This document shows, one piece after another, positions 42,119 through 50,068 of a stretch of DNA of 64,000 bases. Numbering within the stretch: the stretch's first letter is position 1; each line of letters opens with the position of its first letter. The position numbers were made by a program, and so were the translations under genes. The stretch is taken from positions 1,612,001-1,676,000 of the forward strand of contig NZ_JADBEF010000001.1 in assembly GCF_014873535.1 (NCBI RefSeq), in the 5' to 3' direction. Below the pieces are notes generated by a model. That model was not told where the DNA came from. It made no database searches and was given only the letters and a program-made list of their open reading frames with translations. Source of the DNA: Nonomuraea africana. GTDB lineage: Bacteria; Actinomycetota; Actinomycetes; Streptosporangiales; Streptosporangiaceae.

Positions 42119-43342
42119 CTAACGTCGCTCCACCGTCTGGATGATCACTTCTCTGTTGAGCGTGCGATGCACGGGGCACTTGTCGGCGATCTCGAGGAGC
42201 TTGCGGCGCTGCTCCTCGTCCAGCGGGCCGTCCAGCCGGATCTCCCGCTCGATCTGGTCCAGCAGACCCTCACTGGTCTCGCAGTCGGCGCAGTCCTTGG
42301 CGTGTATCCGCCGGTGGCGCAGCCGTACCGACACCCCGTGGAGCGGGAGGCCCTTGCGGTCGGCGTACATGCGGATGGTCATGGACGTGCACCCGCCGAG
42401 CGCGGCGAGCAGAAGGTCGTACGGCGTGGGCCCCGCGTCGGCCCCGCCCACCGACACCGGCTCGTCCGCGGTGAACCGGTGTCCGCCGGCGGTGATCTCC
42501 TGCGTGTAGCGCCCGACCTCACGAACCTCCACCACGCCGTCCCGCTGTTCGGGCCGGGGCGGCGTCGGCGCGTCCACGTAGCGGCGCGCCCAGGCGGCGA
42601 TCACACCGGCCGCGTACGCCGCATCGGCGTCGCCGCTCAGGAGGTGGTCGGTGCCGTCGAGCGAGACGAACGACTTCGGATGGCGGGCCGCGTCGAAGAT
42701 CGTGCGGGCGTGGTCGATGCCGACGATCGCGTCTGTCGGGGCGTGCATGACGAGCAGGGCCTTGTGCAGGCCCGTGATGCGCTCGCGCTGCGGCTGGGCG
42801 GCGATGTCGTCCAGGAAGGCGCGGCTGACGCGGAAGCTCCTGCCCGCCAGGCTCACCTCCGCTGTCCCCTCGATGTCCTGGTGAGCGTCGGGGAACAACC
42901 CCGCCACGTGGGCGGGATCCGCGGGGGCGCCGATGGTGACCACCGCCCGGGACTCCGGGATCCGCTCGGCCGCGGCCAGAACCGCCGCCCCGCCCAGCGA
43001 GTGCCCGATGAGCAGGGCCGGCGGCGCGATGGTGTCGCGCAGATGGCCGGCGGCCCTGACGAGGTCCTCGATGGCCGAGGTGAACTTCGTGTTGCAGAAG
43101 TCGCCGCCGGGCTGCCCGAGCCCGGTGACGTCGAAGCGGAGGACGGCGATGCCGAGCGCGGCCAGTTCGCGGGCGATGCGGGAGGCGGCGGGCACGTCCT
43201 TTCCGCAGGTGAAGCAGTGCGCGAACAGCGCGACCACTCGGGGCGGGCCGTACGGGAGCTCGAGTCTCCCGGTCAGAGGCGTACCGGCTGATCCGGTGAA
43301 GGTCACACGCTCACTGCGGATTTGTCCGCCTTGTCCCGTCAC
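42119..43342 (-). CDS. Alpha/beta hydrolase fused to OsmC-like domain
   Basis: 407 residues. Residues 1-255 are an alpha/beta hydrolase: [10 protein letters not shown], nucleophile elbow IGHSLGGAA (Ser), [11 protein letters not shown] with an acidic residue, and DGTDHLL with the catalytic His. Residues ~270-405 are an OsmC domain with redox cysteines in LGGCTSMTI and DKCPVHRTL. This fusion is widespread in bacteria. OsmC domains reduce organic hydroperoxides; the hydrolase partner's substrate is not known. Stand-alone gene. Confidence 0.93.
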   Translation of the reverse strand: MTGQGGQIRSERVTFTGSAGTPLTGRLELPYGPPRVVALFAHCFTCGKDVPAASRIARELAALGIAVLRFDVTGLGQPGGDFCNTKFTSAIEDLVRAAGHLRDTIAPPALLIGHSLGGAAVLAAAERIPESRAVVTIGAPADPAHVAGLFPDAHQDIEGTAEVSLAGRSFRVSRAFLDDIAAQPQRERITGLHKALLVMHAPTDAIVGIDHARTIFDAARHPKSFVSLDGTDHLLSGDADAAYAAGVIAAWARRYVDAPTPPRPEQRDGVVEVREVGRYTQEITAGGHRFTADEPVSVGGADAGPTPYDLLLAALGGCTSMTIRMYADRKGLPLHGVSVRLRHRRIHAKDCADCETSEGLLDQIEREIRLDGPLDEEQRRKLLEIADKCPVHRTLNREVIIQTVERR

Positions 43343-43490
43343 GTGGAAAGCTTAGGCAACCTGCTCGCCGCGCGCTCCAACATCTGGCGCCGCAGCTGGA
43401 TGAAACCGCAAAACGCCTGGCGACGTGCCTGGTCGCTCTCGACGTCGCGTCTGGCCTGTGCCGGCCAGCGACTCGGCGCTCGGGGCACGG

Positions 43491-44003
43491 TCAGGAGCTG
43501 ATTTCCTCGTCCTCGTCCTCTTCCGGCCTGAACGGTTCCAACGGACGGACGCCGAGCACCCATCCGGCTGCGACACGCGGAAGGCAGGCCTGCACCCCGG
43601 CGAGCTCCTCTTGGCCGATCGACCAATCCATGTCCGGCGATCCCTCGCCCATGATGATCGCCTCCATGAAATCGTTCCAGCGCCCGTACGAGCTGAGCAG
43701 GACGGCCTCGTCCGGCACGTCCAGGTCGAGCACCACACAGCGGGCGTACTCCTCAGGGGTCTGCGGGCAGAGGAGCAGTTCCGCCGTCACCGCCACGCTG
43801 TTGTCGCGGGTGTCCGGCCCGGCCCACGCCCACACCGGCGGCCGGCCTCCGCAGTCGAGGCCGCGCCGTGCCATCTCCGCCACCATCTCCTCGTAGCAGG
43901 CCCGGTAGTTCCAGACCATGATCCGGGGCCAGTCCCCGACCAGCTCGCCGGCATCCTCCAGCGACTCGAGAACCGCTCGATGCTGGACCGTCCACAAACG
44001 CAT
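43491..44003 (-). CDS. DUF3841-like hypothetical protein
   Basis: 170 residues, starting MRLWTVQHRAVLESLEDAG, the typical start of DUF3841 proteins (LWxxQ). Conserved-looking segments: WNYRACYEEMVAEMARRGL, VVLDLDVPDEAVLLSSYGRWNDFM, and an acidic C-terminal tail (PEEDEDEEISS). Cytoplasmic, no membrane segment. No function is known for the family. Confidence 0.72.
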   Translation of the reverse strand: MRLWTVQHRAVLESLEDAGELVGDWPRIMVWNYRACYEEMVAEMARRGLDCGGRPPVWAWAGPDTRDNSVAVTAELLLCPQTPEEYARCVVLDLDVPDEAVLLSSYGRWNDFMEAIIMGEGSPDMDWSIGQEELAGVQACLPRVAAGWVLGVRPLEPFRPEEDEDEEISS

Positions 44004-44218
44004 CGGGCGATTGTGTCAGCGCGGGACAGAACGATCTACACATTTAATGCGGGACCCGGTGACGGTCCAGCGGGGCGGACAGGGGTTCGGCCGTGGCGCC
44101 TGCAGCCTCAGCTCCACCACCGCGACGTCCACGGTGGTGCTGCGGACTCCTCAGCGCGACTTGCTCGTCAACCCCCGGGAAGGACCCTGCGCTTGGTGCC
44201 ACCCGCGCGGTGACGAAG

Positions 44219-44641
44219 ATGGATCACTCGACCCCGGGCTCGCTCCCGGCGAACCGGCGCCCGCCGGCCCAAGCTCGGCTCCGGCGGATCCTCGCCATGG
44301 ACGCGGCCGGGATGACCGTGTTCGCGCTGGCCTATCTCCTGGCCGCCGGCCCCGTCGCACGGGCTCTCGGCGTCGCAGAGCAGCTGGTGCTGGTCGCCGG
44401 GGCCCTCATGCTGGCGATCGGCGCAGGCGTCGGGCTGCTGGCGAGCCGCTCCCGCCCGCCGGCCGTCCCGGTACGGCTCGTCATCGCGATCGGGATCGCG
44501 TGGGCGCTGGCCAGCGTGGTCTCCCTGGCTCTCGGCTGGTTGCACCCCAGCACCGCCGGGACGGTATGGATCATCCTCCAGGCCGTCCCCGTGACGGTGT
44601 TCGCCGCCCTCCAGTCCGCCGCCCTGCGCACCCGAGCCTGA
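44219..44641 (+). CDS. Small integral membrane protein
   Basis: 140 residues from ATG 44219 (MDHSTPGS); in-frame starts upstream are weaker. Four predicted spans: MTVFALAYLLAAGPVARALG, QLVLVAGALMLAIGAGVGLLA, VRLVIAIGIAWALASVVSLALG, and WIILQAVPVTVFAALQSAAL. The pattern resembles small unnamed four-span proteins common in actinomycetes. No partner gene is adjacent. I do not recognise the family. Confidence 0.7.
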   Translation: MDHSTPGSLPANRRPPAQARLRRILAMDAAGMTVFALAYLLAAGPVARALGVAEQLVLVAGALMLAIGAGVGLLASRSRPPAVPVRLVIAIGIAWALASVVSLALGWLHPSTAGTVWIILQAVPVTVFAALQSAALRTRA

Positions 44642-44736
44642 CCCCCGCCCCTCTCCCTTGGGGAACGCCGGGTCAGGCGGATCACCGAGTGCCCCGGTCG
44701 TGGCCGCCGGGGCACTCTCTCAGCAGCGCGCCGCCG

Positions 44737-45417
44737 TCAGCGGTCGCGGCGCTTCCGCTCGTCGCGTACGTCGCCCTCGGCCTCCACGCGCTCCTTGCGC
44801 ACCTTGCCCGAGACGGTCTTCTGCGCGTTCACCTGCTCCTTGGACAGCTGCTCCGTCTCGGTGACCACGTACTTGCGCAGCCGCGCCCGACCGGCCTCGC
44901 GCCGCTCCTTGCCGACGCGAAGGTGCTCTTCCGAGCGCGTCATCGCGTCGTCGGCCGACCTGCCTGCCTGGGAGGGGAGACCGGCGTCGGCATTCCCCCG
45001 GCCGGTGGCCCGCCCCGCCTGCTGACCGGGGACGACGCCCTGTCCGGGTACGGGTCTGCGGCCGTCTCCGCCCTGCCGGCCCGACACGGCGTTCCAGTCG
45101 AGCCCGTAGTAGCGATAGAGCTCGCGCTCCTCGTCCTGCGAGAGATGGCCGCCGGACTCGACGTCGGCGCGCGGCGCGTCCTTGATCATGGCCTTGTCAT
45201 AGGCGACCTCGACCCGATCACCGTCCACCCGCGCGGCGCGCAGCGGAACGAAGGACTCGTGCATGCCGAACAACCCGGTCTTGACGGTCAGCCACTCGGG
45301 CTGGTCGGTGTGGTCGTCGAGGTAGACGTTCTTGACCTCGCCGACCCGGTCCCCGTTCCTGTCGTAGACCGTCTGTCCGATGACCGTCTGGATCTGCTCC
45401 TGCGTGATCACGTACAA
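44737..45417 (-). CDS. PRC-barrel / DUF2382 stress protein
   Basis: 226 residues. Residues 1-85 form a PRC-barrel (IGQTVYDRNGDRVGEVKNVYLDD, PEWLTVKTGLFGMHESFVPL). After a flexible Gly/Gln-rich linker comes a partial DUF2382 segment (TRSEEHLRVGKERREAGRARLRKYVVTETEQ) and a charged tail. Such proteins are common in actinomycete stress regulons; function unknown. Stand-alone, ATG start. Confidence 0.88.
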   Translation of the reverse strand: MYVITQEQIQTVIGQTVYDRNGDRVGEVKNVYLDDHTDQPEWLTVKTGLFGMHESFVPLRAARVDGDRVEVAYDKAMIKDAPRADVESGGHLSQDEERELYRYYGLDWNAVSGRQGGDGRRPVPGQGVVPGQQAGRATGRGNADAGLPSQAGRSADDAMTRSEEHLRVGKERREAGRARLRKYVVTETEQLSKEQVNAQKTVSGKVRKERVEAEGDVRDERKRRDR

Positions 45418-45673
45418 CTCCCCCTTGTGTGGTTCACCGAGGAATTGCCCGCGCTCCTGAGACAGTTATCCCGGTTTGCCGGATTGTGGACGCAATGCGT
45501 ACCCGGCGGAGGCGGAGCGGGGAGCGGAAGGGGCGGCGGCAAAGATTCGCCCTGGACGGACAGACGGAGTCTGTGCCGCTTGTTTGTTCCCGATCAGGCT
45601 TCATCCGGCCGCTGTCTCAACTGCGTCGAAGCGATGATCGAGCTCCGCCCGTGCTTGATATTAGATCAATTCT

Positions 45674-45690
45674 CTAGAAAAATGCTCTAG
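45674..45690. promoter_or_regulatory. Inverted repeat overlapping the SDR-fragment start region
   Basis: CTAGA (45674-45678) and TCTAG (45686-45690) form a 5-7-5 inverted repeat ending one base before the ATG at 45692. No ribosome site precedes that ATG, so a leaderless transcript repressed by the downstream TetR is conceivable. Confidence 0.4.
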
Positions 45691-45691
45691 C

Positions 45692-45955
45692 ATGGCGTCC
45701 ACAGTGGTGGTGACGGGCGGGAACCGCGGCATCGGATACGCGGTGTGCGAGCGGCTGGCCGGCGAGGGGTTCAAAGTGCTGCTGGTCGCGCGGGATCCGG
45801 AGCGCGGCGCGCGGGCCGTGGCGAGCATCGAGGGCGACGTGGGGTTCGTGGCGGGCGACCTCACGACGATCGCGTCCGTCAGGCGGCTGGCGCGGGACGC
45901 CGAGCTGGCCGGGCGCGTCTGGAAAGAGGCCGAGGCGCTAACGTCAGCGGGGTGA
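45692..45955 (+). pseudogene. SDR N-terminal fragment upstream of TetR
   Basis: Residues 1-70 are an intact SDR start: VVVTGGNRGIGYAVCERL (cofactor motif), VLLVARDPERGARA and FVAGDLTTIASVRRLA. It then runs into 17 unrelated codons and stops, so the NNAG motif, catalytic Ser/Tyr/Lys and C-terminus are missing. The stop overlaps the TetR start (GTGA). It probably derives from an SDR/TetR pair by deletion. The fragment may persist because its leader still drives the regulator. Confidence 0.75.
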
Positions 45956-46530
45956 GCAGGCACAAGCGCAGCGAGGAGACGATCAGGCGGCTGCTCGACA
46001 CCGCGCTGGAGATCTACCCCGGCGACTTCACCCTGCGGGCCATGACCACGCGCAGCGGCGTGAGCATGGGCAGCCTGTACCACCACTTCGGGAGCCTGGA
46101 AGGACTGGCGGCGACGCTGTACAGCCGGTGCATGGGCGACCTCCTCGACACCCTGCTCGCCGCCGTCGAGGGCGCCGAGACCGCCCGTGACGGTGTACGG
46201 CAGGCAGTGGTGGCCTACCTCGGCTTCACCGCTGATCACCCGGACCAGGCCCGCTTCATCCACGCGGCGCCGTACGCCATCGACCTGGGCCCGCACGCGG
46301 AGCGGATCGCGGCGGACAAGGCGCCGCGCCTGGACCGGCTGAGCGCCTGGATGCGGCCGCACATGGACGAGGGCACGGTCGCGAGGCTGCCGATGGCCCA
46401 GGTGGAGATGCTCCTGATCGGGCCGGTCGCGGAGGTGACCAGGCGGTGGCTGGCAGGCGCGCCGGAGATCGATCTGGCCGAGTCCGCCCGGGTGCTGCCC
46501 GAGCGCATCTGGCGGTCGCTGCGCGGGTAG
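45952..46530 (+). CDS. TetR-family regulator
   Basis: 192 residues from a GTG overlapping the previous stop. Helix-turn-helix LRAMTTRSGVSMGSLYHHFGSLEGL at ~30-54, then ligand-binding helices (AVVAYLGFTADHPDQARFIHAAP). Its natural target is probably the now truncated SDR in front of it. Convergent with the GDPD gene, four bases apart. Confidence 0.9.
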   Translation: MSRHKRSEETIRRLLDTALEIYPGDFTLRAMTTRSGVSMGSLYHHFGSLEGLAATLYSRCMGDLLDTLLAAVEGAETARDGVRQAVVAYLGFTADHPDQARFIHAAPYAIDLGPHAERIAADKAPRLDRLSAWMRPHMDEGTVARLPMAQVEMLLIGPVAEVTRRWLAGAPEIDLAESARVLPERIWRSLRG

Positions 46531-46534
46531 TCGG

Positions 46535-47599
46535 CTACTCGGCGTGGCTCTTGGGGCGGTACTCCTTGGGGAGCTTGAAGCCGCGCTCGGCCATCACCTG
46601 GCGCAACCGGTCCGGATAGTCCGTGATGATGCCGTCCACCCCGTCGTCGATCAGCTTGTTCATCGTCGGCTCATCGTCGATCGTCCACGGAATCACCTTG
46701 AGGCCCAGACCGTGCGCCTGCTCCACCATCTCCCTCGTGACGTACGGCTGGTAGCCGGGGTCGGTGATCTTCCCGTTCTGCGGGAAGCCGTGCACCGGCG
46801 AGAACGCGTCCGCGCCGAAGGACTTGACCGCCTTGAGCGGGTCGCCGCCGAAGTCGTCGATGTCGATGCCGCCCAGCCACGGCGAGGCGCCGGGCCGTCC
46901 GGTCTGCAGGAAGTCGCGGTTGGTCAGCGCGACGATCGGCAGCCGCGGCTCGACCTCCCGCATCCGCATGAGGGCGCCCCAGTCGAAGCTCTGGATCGTG
47001 ACCTGCCGCAGCAGCCCGGCGCGCCGGATCTCCTCCACCGCGACCTGCACGAACTGCTCCCTCGGCGCCGTCTCATGGGGCGCCCCGGCCTCGACCTTGG
47101 TCTCGACGTTCAGCGCGACCCGGCGCGCGCGATAGCTGTTGACCAGGTCGAACACCTCGCGGAGCAGCGCCATCCTGGCCCCGGGCACCGGGCGCTGTCC
47201 GGGGAACTCGGGCTTGGTCACCGAGCCGCAGTCCATCGTCCGCACCTGGGCGAGGGTCAGCGTGTTGATGTACTTGCCGACGTACGGGAACTCCGGGTCG
47301 TCCGGTACGGCGGGCGCGGTGTCGCGGCAGACCCTGCCGCTGATCCGCCGGTCGTGGGTGACGACCGCCTGGCCGTCCTCGGTGATCTGGATGTCGAGCT
47401 CCAGCGTGCTGACTCCCAGCTCCAGCGCGTTGGCGAAGGCGGGGAGCGTGCTCTCGACGACCAGCCCCAGCCCGCCCCTGTGAGCCTGTAGGTCGAAGCC
47501 GTGGCGGTTACCGGCCTCGGCGGCGCCGGCCGTACCGGCGGTGGCCGCCAGCGTGGCGCCGAGGACTGCGAACGCGGACAGCGCGCGCCATCTGCTCAT
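46535..47599 (-). CDS. Secreted glycerophosphodiester phosphodiesterase
   Basis: 354 residues with a Sec signal (SAFAVLGATLAATAGTAGAAEA). The GDPD signature is complete: DLQAHRGGLGLVVESTLPAF (catalytic His-Arg), LELDIQIT (metal-binding Glu/Asp), VVTHDRRI (second catalytic His), ALNVETK, QSFDW, then IPWTIDDEPTMNKLIDDGVDGIITDYPDRL. It releases glycerol phosphate from phosphodiesters outside the cell, scavenging phosphate and alcohols. Stand-alone. Confidence 0.95.
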   Translation of the reverse strand: MSRWRALSAFAVLGATLAATAGTAGAAEAGNRHGFDLQAHRGGLGLVVESTLPAFANALELGVSTLELDIQITEDGQAVVTHDRRISGRVCRDTAPAVPDDPEFPYVGKYINTLTLAQVRTMDCGSVTKPEFPGQRPVPGARMALLREVFDLVNSYRARRVALNVETKVEAGAPHETAPREQFVQVAVEEIRRAGLLRQVTIQSFDWGALMRMREVEPRLPIVALTNRDFLQTGRPGASPWLGGIDIDDFGGDPLKAVKSFGADAFSPVHGFPQNGKITDPGYQPYVTREMVEQAHGLGLKVIPWTIDDEPTMNKLIDDGVDGIITDYPDRLRQVMAERGFKLPKEYRPKSHAE

Positions 47600-47713
47600 G
47601 TGTCATCCGTCCGTCGAAGGGTCGTGCGGTCACTCGAAGATCCAGCCATGGTGAGGCCGCCGAGCGTACGGAAGTTGAGCACGAGGCAAAAGATGCATGA
47701 GATGTCATCCGCT

Positions 47714-47738
47714 AATGCGGAACGAATCTTGCCGCATT
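47714..47738. promoter_or_regulatory. Inverted repeat upstream of the NmrA-like gene
   Basis: AATGCGG (47714-47720) and CCGCATT (47732-47738) are exact complements 11 bases apart, ending 48 bases before the start codon at 47786. A typical repressor site geometry; the regulator is not identified. Confidence 0.45.
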
Positions 47739-47785
47739 GGTTCCTAGTGTGGTCATCACAGCCCGCAAGGTGAAGGAGAACCACT

Positions 47786-48607
47786 ATGACCATCCTCGTG
47801 ACCGGTGCCACCGGAACCGTCGGCCGCCACGTCGTCGAGCAGCTCGTCGAGCGCGGTGAGCGGGTCCGCGCCCTCACCCGGAACCCAGCCAGGGCGAGCT
47901 TCCCCGCGGGCGTCGAGGTCGTGGCCGGCGACCTGACCGTGACCTCGACGCTGGAGGACGCGTTCGCGGGCGTCACCGCGGCGCACCTGATCAATTGCGG
48001 CGGCGACGACCTCGCGGTGCTCCAGAACGGCAAGGAGATCGTCGACCTCGCCGTCGCGTCGGGGGTGCGCAGGGTGACGGTGCTGAGCGCGTGGGACGAC
48101 GGACCGCTGGAGCCCGCCGTACAGGCCAGCTCGCTGGAGTGGACGCTCGTGCAGCCCACCGAGTTCATGGCCAACGCGCTGGAGTGGGCGCAGCCCATCC
48201 GCGAGAGCGGTGAGGTGCGCGAGCCCTTCCCCGGCACCAAGACCGCGATGATCCACGAGGCGGACATCGCCGCGGTCATCGTCACGGCGCTGACCGAGGA
48301 GGGGCACTCGGGCCAGAGCTACTTCCTGACCGGCCCCGAGCTGCTGGACGTCCCCGACAAGCTGCGCCGCATCTCCGACGCCATCGGCCGCGAGATCGGC
48401 CTCGTCGAGCTGACCCGCGACCAGGCCAGGGCCGAGATGCTGGCGGCCGGCGTGCCGGAGGAGATGATCGCCTTCAAGTTCATGGTCTTCGGCGACCTGC
48501 CCTGGGGGCCCTACACCGTCCAGCCGACCCTCGAGAAGGTCACCGGACGGCCGGGGCGCACCTTCGCCCAGTGGGCGGCCGAGAACGCCGACAGGTTCCG
48601 CGCCTGA
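47786..48607 (+). CDS. NmrA-like NAD(P)-binding reductase
   Basis: 273 residues, ATG with AAGGAGAA ribosome site. Atypical SDR: cofactor motif VTGATGTVGRHVV at residues 5-17, ALTRNPA for NADPH phosphate binding, VVAGDLT, and WTLVQPTEFMANAL in place of the classical Tyr centre. Close to NmrA/quinone-reductase-like proteins (YtfG/AzoB type). Probably a redox sensor or quinone reductase. Stand-alone. Confidence 0.9.
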   Translation: MTILVTGATGTVGRHVVEQLVERGERVRALTRNPARASFPAGVEVVAGDLTVTSTLEDAFAGVTAAHLINCGGDDLAVLQNGKEIVDLAVASGVRRVTVLSAWDDGPLEPAVQASSLEWTLVQPTEFMANALEWAQPIRESGEVREPFPGTKTAMIHEADIAAVIVTALTEEGHSGQSYFLTGPELLDVPDKLRRISDAIGREIGLVELTRDQARAEMLAAGVPEEMIAFKFMVFGDLPWGPYTVQPTLEKVTGRPGRTFAQWAAENADRFRA

Positions 48608-48628
48608 CGCGGGAGCCGGTGGATCGCC

Positions 48629-49132
48629 TCAGGTGCCGAGGGCCAGGGCGTTCCACCGGCGGACCGTGGCGTGGTGCGGCGACCAGGCCTGCCACACCTC
48701 GCGGCCCCATGCCCAGACGAGTCGCTCGTGCTCCACCGCGTCCCGCGCGGCGAGCACGTCGACGGCGGTCATCAGGCCGTGCAGCGGGGGCGGCCGCAGC
48801 CAGTGGAAGTAGCCGGGCCGGTCGGCCATCATCCGCTTGTGCAGCATGGCGCCGTCGCGCGGATCGGCGGCGCCCTCGACGAACAGGCACAGCGTCATGA
48901 GGCACAGGGCCACACTCTGGATCTCCCTCCGGCTGTCGCCGGCGGGGTGCTGCACGATGTAGGCGTCGACGACGAGCTGGTGGACGTGGCGATACTCGGC
49001 GATGCCGTACGAGCGGGCCAGCAGCTCGCCGTAGCGTTCCCGGCACTCGGCCGAGGCGCCGCGCTCGCGGGGGAGCGGCCCCCCGGTGGCCGGGGCCACC
49101 AGCCCGCATCCTGGGCAGAAGGTCGTGGTCAT
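48629..49132 (-). CDS. DUF5946-like protein
   Basis: 167 residues from ATG 49132 (MTTTFCPGCGLV); a GTG at 49141 is an alternative. A CPGCG knuckle starts the protein, followed by SAECRERYGELLARSY and YRHVHQLVVDAYIVQHP, then ALCLMTLCLFVEGA. The start and the HQLVVDAYxxQHP motif match DUF5946 as I remember it. Function unknown; the CxxC may bind zinc with a later Cys. Confidence 0.78.
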   Translation of the reverse strand: MTTTFCPGCGLVAPATGGPLPRERGASAECRERYGELLARSYGIAEYRHVHQLVVDAYIVQHPAGDSRREIQSVALCLMTLCLFVEGAADPRDGAMLHKRMMADRPGYFHWLRPPPLHGLMTAVDVLAARDAVEHERLVWAWGREVWQAWSPHHATVRRWNALALGT

Positions 49133-49229
49133 CGCTCCCACGCTATGGACTCCCGTACCGTGAGGGTCAACCGCCCAGCGCCACCGCGATGGCCCAGCCG
49201 ACGTAGCCCGCGTTCACCACCACCCCTCC

Positions 49230-49425
49230 GACGCCTCCGCGCCGAGGTCGGGATCCCGCTCGTCCGGCTGCGGCAGTGGGGGCGCGCCTGAGAAGCTCGA
49301 TCGCGCACCTGTCCGGCCATCACGTGGCGCAGGCCGCGGCCGCCGCCGGCTTCGCCGACCAGGCCCACCTGACGCGGACCGCCCGCGGCTTGCTCGGCCG
49401 AACCCCCTCCTCGATACGGCGGTGA
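49230..49425 (+). pseudogene. AraC-family C-terminal remnant with G-run frameshift
   Basis: RLRAEVGIPLVRLRQW followed, after a frameshift in a run of five G at 49278-49282, by ARLRSSIAHLSGHHVAQAAAAAGFADQAHLTRT and LLGRTPSSIRR. Together these are the two helix-turn-helix motifs of an AraC regulator. Upstream coding sequence is absent. The gene is dead in this sequence, unless the G-run is an assembly error, and even then it is truncated. Confidence 0.72.
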
Positions 49426-49546
49426 CGCGCATGCCGTCGCCGCGAGGTCCGCGGTGGCGACGATCCGGTGAAAAGGTCGTGGCGGAGGCATAGCGTCATC
49501 CCTCCGGGAGCGTCTCAAGGGCGACAACCGAACTGTGGAGGTGATC

Positions 49547-50068
49547 GTGGACGCCGCAGAAGAGCGACGTTTCCGCGACTTCGTTTCGGCGCGGTCCCCC
49601 GCATTGATGCGCCTGGCGTTCCTGCTGACCGGCGGTGACCAGCACGCGGCGGAGGACCTGCTCCAGGCCGCCCTGGCCAAGACGGTCGCCAGGTGGCACG
49701 CCGTGGACGCGCCGGAGGCGTACGTGCGCCAGGTGATGTACCGCCAGCAGGTCTCGTGGTGGCGCCGGGGGGCGCTCCGCCGGGAGACCACGGTCGCCGA
49801 GCCGCCGGAGTGGGCCGTCCAGGACGCGACGCACGCCGTCGAGGTGGGCATCGTCGTCCGGCGCGCGCTGGCCAAGCTGGCGCCCAGGCAGCGGGCGGTG
49901 CTGGTCCTGCGCTACTTCGAGGATCTGCCGGAGGCCGAGGTCGCGGCGGTTCTGGGCTGCTCCGTGGGCACCGTGCGCAGCACCACCCATCGTTCGCTGG
50001 CCAGGCTCCGGGCCCTGGCGCCCGAGCTGGCCGAGCCGTACAAGATCATTGGGGAGGCGATGGCGTGA
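49547..50068 (+). CDS. SigE-family RNA polymerase sigma factor
   Basis: 173 residues from GTG 49547, which has GGAGG five bases upstream; earlier GTGs at 49535 and 49541 lack a site. Region 2: FVSARSPALMRLAFLLTGGDQHAAEDLLQAALAKT in parts, with YVRQVMYRQQVSWWRR. Region 4: LAPRQRAVLVLRYFEDLPEAEVAAVLGCSVGTVRSTTHRSLARL. Length and sequence fit the SigE/SACE_1-type ECF41-like group of actinomycetes. It overlaps the next gene (GTGA), probably its membrane regulator. Confidence 0.93.
   Translation: MDAAEERRFRDFVSARSPALMRLAFLLTGGDQHAAEDLLQAALAKTVARWHAVDAPEAYVRQVMYRQQVSWWRRGALRRETTVAEPPEWAVQDATHAVEVGIVVRRALAKLAPRQRAVLVLRYFEDLPEAEVAAVLGCSVGTVRSTTHRSLARLRALAPELAEPYKIIGEAMA

Noticed and set aside
42046..42121. 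Short plus-strand reading frame (VIRHDERGGRVLLRDGKRL...) between the GMC and OsmC genes.
   Set aside because: About 24 codons, no ribosome site, no recognisable family.
43343..43490. Minus-strand tail RRQAFCGFIQLRRQMLERA in the gap between the OsmC fusion and the DUF3841 gene.
   Set aside because: Short, in the frame of a shadow ORF, and similar to nothing I recognise.
45429..45677. 82-codon plus-strand ORF between the PRC-barrel gene and the SDR fragment.
   Set aside because: Arg-rich, no family and no ribosome site; probably only the promoter region of the flanking genes.
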